This document shows, piece after piece, positions 57,301 to 64,000 of a stretch of 64,000 bases of DNA; within the stretch, counting starts at the first letter, position 1, and every line of letters begins with the position of its first letter. Both the position numbers and the translations under genes were made by a program. The stretch comes from Tipula vernalis (taxonomy: Eukaryota; Arthropoda; Insecta; Diptera; Tipulidae). The notes under the pieces are model-generated. The model worked only from the letters and a program-made list of their open reading frames with translations. It had not been told where the DNA came from and searched no databases. The stretch covers positions 194,489,011 through 194,553,010 of the forward strand of contig OY282560.1 in assembly GCA_958295665.1 (NCBI GenBank), in the 5' to 3' direction.

Positions 57301-60300
57301 AATGTCAAAAGCTATTAATAGTGATGTCAGCCCTAGCAATCGAAACGAATCATAATAATTTACATTCTAGAACCAGAATTTTTGAAAAATAACAAATACT
57401 GATTTTCAATAAAAAATAAATTTTTCTTCGGAATCTGTAGTAATATCCAGACGATTCAAACATAAATTGGCACAATATTTGCAAATGTCAAAAGCTATTA
57501 ATAGTGATGTCAGCCCTAGCAATCGAAACGAATCATAAGAATTTACATTCTAGAACCAGAATTTTTGAAAAATAACAAATACTGATTTTCAATAAAAAAC
57601 AAATTTTCTTCGGAACCTGTATTAGTTTCCAGACGATTAAAACGTAAATTGGCACAATAATTGCAAATGTCAAAAGCTATTAATAGTGATGTCAGCCCTA
57701 GCAATCGAAACGAATCATAAGAATGTACATTCTAGTACCAGAATTTTTGAAAAATAACAAATACTGATTTTCAATAAAAAATAAATTTTTCTTCGGAATC
57801 TGTAGTAATATCCAGACGATTAAAACGCAAATTGGCACAATATTTGCAAATGTCAACAGCTATTAGTAGTGATGTCAGCCCTAGCAATCGAAACGAATCA
57901 TAAGAATTTACATTCTAGAACCAGAATTTTTGAAAAATAACAAATACTGATTTTCAATAAAAAATAAATTTTTCTTTGGAATCTGTAGTAATATCCAGAC
58001 GATTAAAACATAAATTGGCACAATATTTGCAAATGTCAAAAGCTATTAATAGTGATGTGAGCCCTAGCAATTGAAAAGAATCATAAGAATTTACATTCTA
58101 GAACCAGAATTTTTGAAAAATAACAAATACTGATTTTCAATAAAAATTAAATTTTTCTTTGGAATCTGTAGTAATATTCAGACGATTAAAACGTAAATTG
58201 GCACCATATTTGCAAATGTTAAAAGCTATTAATAGTGATGTCAGCCCTATCAATCGAAACGAATCATAAGAATTTACATTACTGGACCAGAATTTTTGAA
58301 AAATAACAAATACTGATTTTCAATAAAAAATAAATTTTTCTTCGGAATCTGTAGTAATATCCAGACGATTAAAACGTAAATTGGCACAATATTTGCAAAT
58401 GTCAAAAGCTATTAATAGTGATGTCAGCCCTAGCAATCGAAACGAATCATAATAATTTACATTCTAGAACCAGAATTTTTGAAAAATAACAAATACTGAT
58501 TTTCAATAAAAAATAAATTTTTCTTCGGAATCTGTAGTAATATCCAGACGATTCAAACATAAATTGGCACAATATTTGCAAATGTCAAAAGCTATTAATA
58601 GTGATGTCAGCCCTAGCAATCGAAACGAATCATAAGAATTTACATTCTAGAACCAGAATTTTTGAAAAATAACAAATACTGATTTTCAATAAAAAACAAA
58701 TTTTCTTCGGAACCTGTATTAGTTTCCAGACGATTAAAACGTAAATTGGCACAATAATTGCAAATGTCAAAAGCTATTAATAGTGATGTCAGCCCTAGCA
58801 ATCGAAACGAATCATAAGAATGTACATTCTAGTACCAGAATTTTTGAAAAATAACAAATACTGATTTTCAATAAAAAATAAATTTTTCTTCGGAATCTGT
58901 AGTAATATCCAGACGATTAAAACGCAAATTGGCACAATATTTGCAAATGTCAACAGCTATTAGTAGTGATGTCAGCCCTAGCAATCGAAACGAATCATAA
59001 GAATTTACATTCTAGAACCAGAATTTTTGAAAAATAACAAATACTGATTTTCAATAAAAAATAAATTTTTCTTTGGAATCTGTAGTAATATCCAGACGAT
59101 TAAAACATAAATTGGCACAATATTTGCAAATGTCAAAAGCTATTAATAGTGATGTGAGCCCTAGCAATTGAAAAGAATCATAAGAATTTACATTCTAGAA
59201 CCAGAATTTTTGAAAAATAACAAATACTGATTTTCAATAAAAAATAAATTTTTCTTCGGAATCTGTATTAATATCCAGACGATTAAAACGTAAATTGGCA
59301 CAATATTTGCAAATGTCAAAAGTTATTAATAGTGATGTCAGCCCTAGGAATCGAAACGAATCATAAGAATTTTTATTCTAAAACCAGAATTTTTGAAAAA
59401 TAACAAATACTGATTTTCAATAAAAAATAAATTTTTCTTCGGAATCTGTAGTAATATCCAGACGATTAAAACGTAAATTGGCACAATGTTTGCAAATATC
59501 AAAAGCTATTAATAGTGATAGCAGCCCTAGCAATCGAAACGAATTATAAGAATTTACATTGTTGGACCAGAATTTTTGAAAAATAACAAATACTGATTTT
59601 CAATAAAAATTAAATTTTTCTTTGGAATCTGTAGTAATATTCAGACGATTAAAACGTAAATTGGCACCATATTTGCAAATGTTAAAAGCTATTAATAGTG
59701 ATGTCAGCCCTATCAATCGAAACGAATCATAAGAATTTACATTCTAAAACCATAATTTTTGAAAAATAACAAATACTTATTTTCAATAAAAATAAATTTT
59801 TCTTCGGAATCTGTAGTAATATCCAGACGATTAAAACGTAAAGTGGCACAATATTTGCAAATGTTAAAAGCTATTAATAGTGATGTCAGCCCTAGGAATC
59901 GAAACGAATCATAAGAATTTACATTCTAAAACCAGAATTTTTGAAAAATAACAAATACTGATTTTCAATAAAAAATAAATTTTTCTTCGGAATCTGTACT
60001 AATATCCAGACGATTAAAACGTAAATTGGCACAATATTTGCAAATGTCAAAATCTTTTAATAGTGATGTGAGCCCTAGCAATCGAAACGAATCATAAGAA
60101 TTTACATTCTAGAACCAGAATTTTTGAAAAATAAAAAATACTGATTTTCAATAAAAATAAATTTTTCTTCGGAATCTGTAGTAATATCCAGACGATTAAA
60201 ACGTAAATTGGCACAATATTTGCAAATGTCAAAATCTTTTAATAGTGATGTCAGCCCTAGCAATCGAAATGAATCATAAGAATTTACATTCTAGAACCAG

Positions 60301-62850
60301 AATTTTTGAAAAATTACAAATACTGATTTTCAATAAAAAATAAATTTTTCTTAGGAATCTAGTAATATCCAGACGATTAAAGCGTAAATTGGCACAATAT
60401 TTGCAAATGTCAAAAGCTATTAATAGTGATGTCAGCCCTAGCAATCGAAACGAATCTTAAGAATTTACATTCTAGAACCAGAATTTTTGAAAAATAACAA
60501 ATACTGATTTTCAATAAAAAATAAATTTTTCTTCGGAATCTGTAGTAATATCCAGACGATTAAAACGTAAATTGGCACAATATTTGCAAATGTCAAAAGC
60601 TATTAATAGTGATGTCAGCCCTAGCAATCGAAACGAATCATAAGAATTTACATTCTAAAACCAGAATTTTTGAAAAATAACAAATACTGATTTTCAATAA
60701 AAAATTAATTTTTCTTCGGAATCTGTAGTAATATCCAGACGATTAAAACGTAAATTGGCACAATATTTGCAAATGTCAAAAGCTATTAATAGTGATGTCA
60801 GCCCTAGCAATCGAAACGAATCATAATAATTTACATTCTAGAACCAGAATTTTTGAAAATACTGATTTTCAATAAAAAATAAATTTTTCTTCGGAATCTG
60901 TAGTAATTTCCAGACGATTAAAACGTAAATTGGCACAATATTTGCAAATGTCAAAATCTATTAATAGTGATGTCAGCCCTAGCAATCGAAACGAATCATA
61001 AGAATTTACATTCTAGAACCAGAATTTTTGAAAAATAACAAATACTGATTTTCAATTAAAAATAAATTTTTCTTCGGAATCTGTATTAATATCCAGACCA
61101 TTAAAACGTAAATTGGCACAATATTTGCAAATGTCAAAAGCTATTTATAGTGATGTCAGCCCTAGCAATCGAAACGAATTATAAGAATTTACATTCTAGA
61201 ACCAGAATTTTTGAAAAATAACAAATACTGATTTTCAATAAAAAATAAATTTTTCTTCGGAATCTGTATTAATTTCCAGACGATTAAAACGTAAATTGGC
61301 ACAATATTTGCAAATGTCAAAAGCTATTAATAGTGATGTCAGCTCTAGCAATCGAAAAGAATTATAAAAATTTACATTCTAGAACCAGAATTTTTGAAAA
61401 ATAGCAAATACTGATTTTCAATAAAAAATAAATTTTTCTTCGGAATCTGTAGTAATATCCAGACGATTAAAACGTAAATTGGCACAATATTTGCAAATGT
61501 CAAAAGCTATTAATAGTGATGTCCGCCCTTGCAATCGAAACGAATCATAAGAATTTACATTCTAGAACCAGAATTTTTGAAAAATAACAAATACTGATTT
61601 TCAATAAAAAAATAAATTTTTCTTCGGAATCTGTAGTAATATCCAGACGATTAAAACGTAAATTGGCACATTAATTGCAAATGTCAAAAGCTATTAATAG
61701 TGATGTCAGCCCTAGCAATCGAAACGAATCATAAGAATTTACATTCTAGAACCAGAATTTTTGAAAAATAACAAATACTGATTTTCAATAAAAAATAAAT
61801 TTTTCTTCGGAATCTGTATTAATATCCAGACGATTAAAACGTAAATTGGCACAATATTTGCAAATGTCAAAAGCTATTAATAGTGATAGCAGCCCTAGCA
61901 ACTGAAACGAATTATAAGAATTTACATTCTAGAACCAGAATTTTTGAAAATACTGATTTTCAATAAAAAATAAATTTTTCTTCGGAATCTGTAGTAATAT
62001 CCAGACGATTAAAACGTAAATTGGCACAATATTTGCAAATGTCAAAAGCTATTAATAGTGATGTCAGCCCTAGCAATCGAAGCGAATCATAAGAATTTAC
62101 ATTTTAGAACCAGAATTTTTGAAAAATTACAAATACTGATTTTCAATAAAAAATAAATTTTTCTTTGGAATCTGTATTAATATCCAGACGATTAAAACGT
62201 AAATTGGCACAATATTTGCATATATCAAAAGCTATTAATAGTGATGTCAGCCCTAGCAATCGAAACGAATCATAAGAATTTACATTCTAGAACCAGAATT
62301 TTTGAAAAATAACAAATACTGATTTTCAATAAAAATAAATTTTTCTTCGGAATCTGTAGTAATATCCAGACGATTAAAACGTGAATTGGCAAAATGTTTG
62401 CAAATGTCAAAAGCTATTAATAGTGATGTCAGCCTTAGCAATCAAAACAAATCATAAGAATTTACATTCTAGGACCAGAATTTTTGAAAAATAACAAATA
62501 CTGATTTTTAAAAAAAAATTAAATTTTTCTTTTAAATCTGTATTAATATCCAGGCGATTAAAAGGCAAATTGGTACAATAATTGCAAATGTCTAAAGCTA
62601 TTAATAGTAAAGTCAGCCCTAGCAATCAAAACGAATCATAAGAATTTACATTCCAGGACTAGAATTTTTGAAAAATAACAAATACTGATTTTCAATAAAA
62701 ATTAAATTTTTCTTCGGAATCTGTAGTAATATCCAGACGATTAAAACGCAAATTGGCACAATATTTGCAAATATCAAAAGCTATTAATAGTGATGGCAGC
62801 TCTAGCAATCAAAACAAATCATAAGAATTTACATTGTTGGACTAGAATTT
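51355..62850. repeat. 183-bp satellite array, right block (about 63 monomers)
   Basis: The same monomer as the left block, resuming directly after the inserted transposon in the middle of a monomer (ACAAAT then ACTGATT). Variation among monomers is a few percent, mainly single-base changes such as CATTCTAGAACCAG against CATTGTTGGACCAG. From about 54.4 to 59.6 kb the variants recur in a fixed order. The array ends at the mariner right terminal repeat. No other copy of the monomer is found in the window outside 43829-62850. Confidence 0.95.
54424..58446. repeat. Higher-order repeat: 8-monomer unit of 1463 bp, then a 6-monomer unit
   Basis: The marker variant TCATAATAATTTACATTC occurs at 54424, 55887, 57350 and 58447, spacings of 1463, 1463 and 1097 bp (8, 8 and 6 monomers). 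Between markers the same private variants follow in the same order, for example GATTCAAACATAAATTGG, then AACAAATTTTCTTCGGAACC, then TCAACAGCTATTAGTAG. Successive 1463-bp units look nearly identical, far closer than neighbouring monomers. This is the pattern left by unequal crossing-over or replication slippage of whole blocks. Confidence 0.85.
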
Positions 62851-62877
62851 TCCGGGAACTTTTTGATCAAGGTGGTA
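62851..62877 (-). repeat. mariner terminal inverted repeat, right (transposase 5' side), with TA
   Basis: TCCGGGAACTTTTTGATCAA followed by GGTGG and TA. It begins directly after TAGAATTTT, which belongs to the last 183-bp monomer, so the array abuts the mariner end. Confidence 0.88.
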
Positions 62878-63190
62878 CATACATATGTAACGGTAAAATA
62901 AATTATTATGAGCTTTTTAATATTACAGTTATAAATTGGGTTTCGATATAGGTGGTTGTATGTAGTTTAAATAAATGTGTTTTTTTTTTGTAAACGTGAA
63001 AATAATTGGTATTTTTATTATTGTACAAATTGAGCGCATCTGCTGCCAGATTTATTATTTTTATTGAATACACGAATTGAAGATATGATTTGTTATACTG
63101 ATGGTTAAGTATTTTGGTTGAACTTAACGCGAATTTGAGTTTAGTCATCCCCTGATTCGATAGTATCTAAATCGATATAATTTACAGACG
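62878..63190. other. Non-coding stretch right of the mariner
   Basis: A+T-rich DNA between the mariner end and the LINE 3' end. The minus-strand frame at 62906-63148 has no recognisable domain. Confidence 0.55.
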
Positions 63191-64000
63191 GTTTTATTTA
63201 TTTATTTATAGTATTTTATAAATTATTTAGTATTTAAAGGAAAAGCACACATGGAAACAAAGCAATTGAAATAAAAAAAAAATAATGAAGTTGCTTCCAT
63301 TAGGCATAAAAACCTCTTAAATTTTTTCAAACAATTTCCACCTCATGCTTACACATTATATTTCGAGCAGTAGCTCATTTACAATAAAATGTACAGCACG
63401 AGGTGAAATAATATTAAAAATTAAGAATAATAACAAAGTTAAAAAAAAGAAATTAAAAACTACGTACTGCCTATCCATCAATCACGCCACTCCAAATAAT
63501 TTAACCTAAATAAATTTGCCGATCCTAATCTCTTAATTTTCAATGGAATTGAATTCCAAAGGGAAACTCCCCTAACATAAAATGACTTGTTTAACGACCT
63601 ACAACAATTTTTAGCCGGAATTAGGCGGAAGTTAGAGGAATGAAACCTACTAAACATTAATTTTCTATATAGATAACAAGGCTCCTTAGCTTTGAGAAGT
63701 TTAAAAATAAAAAGACAAACGCGAAATTCGTAAAAAATAGATAAACTACATTCTAAAACAAGGCTAGAGTAGGCAGAAATATGATCGAACTTCCTAATAC
63801 CAAAAATAAACCTGGTACAAGCATTGAAACATCTTTGGAGAACATTTATATTTTTCTGAAGCATACCGAATAAAACTATGTCACCGTAAATAAAATGAGG
63901 AAGAAGATAAGACAAAAAGAATTTTTTCCTAAACTGACTATCAGAAAATCCAACCACTTTATACAAACAACTAAGCATGCCAAAGACCATCTTACTAATA
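63190..64000 (-). mobile_element. 3' end of a LINE running off the right edge
   Basis: The minus strand shows the C-terminal tail of a LINE reverse transcriptase (63478-64000), then a 3'UTR of about 270 nt. That ends in a short ATAAATAAATAAA repeat (T-rich on this strand near 63195-63212) rather than poly(A). A microsatellite-like 3' end fits the CR1/L2-like groups. The 5' part lies beyond the window. Confidence 0.75.
63478..63990 (-). pseudogene. LINE reverse transcriptase C-terminal region (partial)
   Basis: An open frame of 170 residues to its stop at 63478. Blocks seen are FRKKFFLSYLLPHFIYGDIV, NVLQRCFNACTRFIFGIRK, CLFIFKLLKAKEPCYLY and SFYVRGVSLWNSIPLKIK, ending FRLNYLEWRD. These follow the catalytic reverse transcriptase core in CR1/Loa/R1-like LINEs (thumb and C-terminal part). 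The sequence is open here, but the catalytic region is outside the window, so activity cannot be judged. It could be the intact end of a longer coding frame. Confidence 0.75.

Larger units (their letters stand above)
42733..62875 (-). mobile_element. mariner transposon expanded to 20.1 kb by an internal satellite
   Basis: Terminal inverted repeats of 25 bp at 42733-42757 and 62851-62875 match at 24 of 25 bases (CCACCTTGATYAAAAAGTTC...) and are flanked by TA on both sides, the mariner target duplication. Transposase sequence on the minus strand sits beside the left repeat. Between its N-terminal end (near 43829) and the right repeat lie about 16.1 kb of a 183-bp tandem repeat plus an inserted 2.9-kb transposon. 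The right repeat joins the array with no unrelated DNA between them. Ordinary mariners are about 1.3 kb. That the array grew inside this copy is inference from the shared boundaries. Confidence 0.8.

Noticed and set aside
43829..62850. CRISPR-like array of regular repeats
   Set aside because: The repeat is continuous with no unique spacers, the unit is 183 bp, and the setting is eukaryotic. It is a satellite.
1..64000. tRNA or rRNA genes
   Set aside because: I found no cloverleaf with matching A and B boxes and no rRNA-like conserved segment while reading. A covariance-model scan was not possible here.

Overview
The window looks like repeat-rich, gene-poor nuclear DNA from a fly. It is strongly A+T rich, every recognisable protein is a mobile-element protein of an insect type, and the few splice signals match dipteran GT-AG consensus. 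Assignment to Diptera, probably a calyptrate with a large genome, is inference from the element types (CsRn1-like and other gypsy LTR elements, Jockey LINE, piggyBac, mariner, Penelope). I see no tRNA, rRNA or complete cellular gene. One possible first coding exon of a host gene lies on the minus strand near 14.3 kb.

Layout. 1-7.4 kb is mostly featureless A+T-rich DNA with small inverted and tandem repeats. 7.5-8.0 kb holds a LINE endonuclease remnant. 8.0-12.3 kb is a decayed CsRn1-type gypsy retrotransposon with a 3' LTR but no 5' LTR. 16.0-21.5 kb is a dead piggyBac transposase gene split by a 3.8-kb Jockey LINE, with a perfect 12-bp target duplication. 22.8-25.6 kb and 28.3-30.4 kb are two further gypsy elements, both internally deleted. 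34.6-35.6 kb holds a fold-back repeat and a Penelope reverse transcriptase fragment. 39.8-41.6 kb is a degraded DNA-transposon transposase, followed by a 200-bp AT microsatellite.

The main object is at 42.73-62.88 kb. A mariner element with near-identical 25-bp terminal inverted repeats and a TA duplication has its two ends 20.1 kb apart, where about 1.3 kb is normal. The extra DNA is about 88 tandem copies of a 183-bp monomer. The array starts exactly where the transposase N-terminal coding region ends and stops at the far terminal repeat. Parts of it have multi-monomer higher-order periods (1463 bp and 1612 bp). A separate 2.9-kb DNA transposon has inserted into the array. It carries a three-exon transposase with a DGCGGQNKN motif, and only two lesions are visible in it. 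The window ends in the 3' part of another LINE on the minus strand.

How the parts relate: this is a record of nested insertion (LINE into piggyBac, transposon into satellite into mariner) followed by decay. All mobile-element genes carry stops, frameshifts or deletions, so none is likely to be active. The youngest-looking are the LINE at 16.4-20.2 kb and the transposon at 48.5-51.4 kb.
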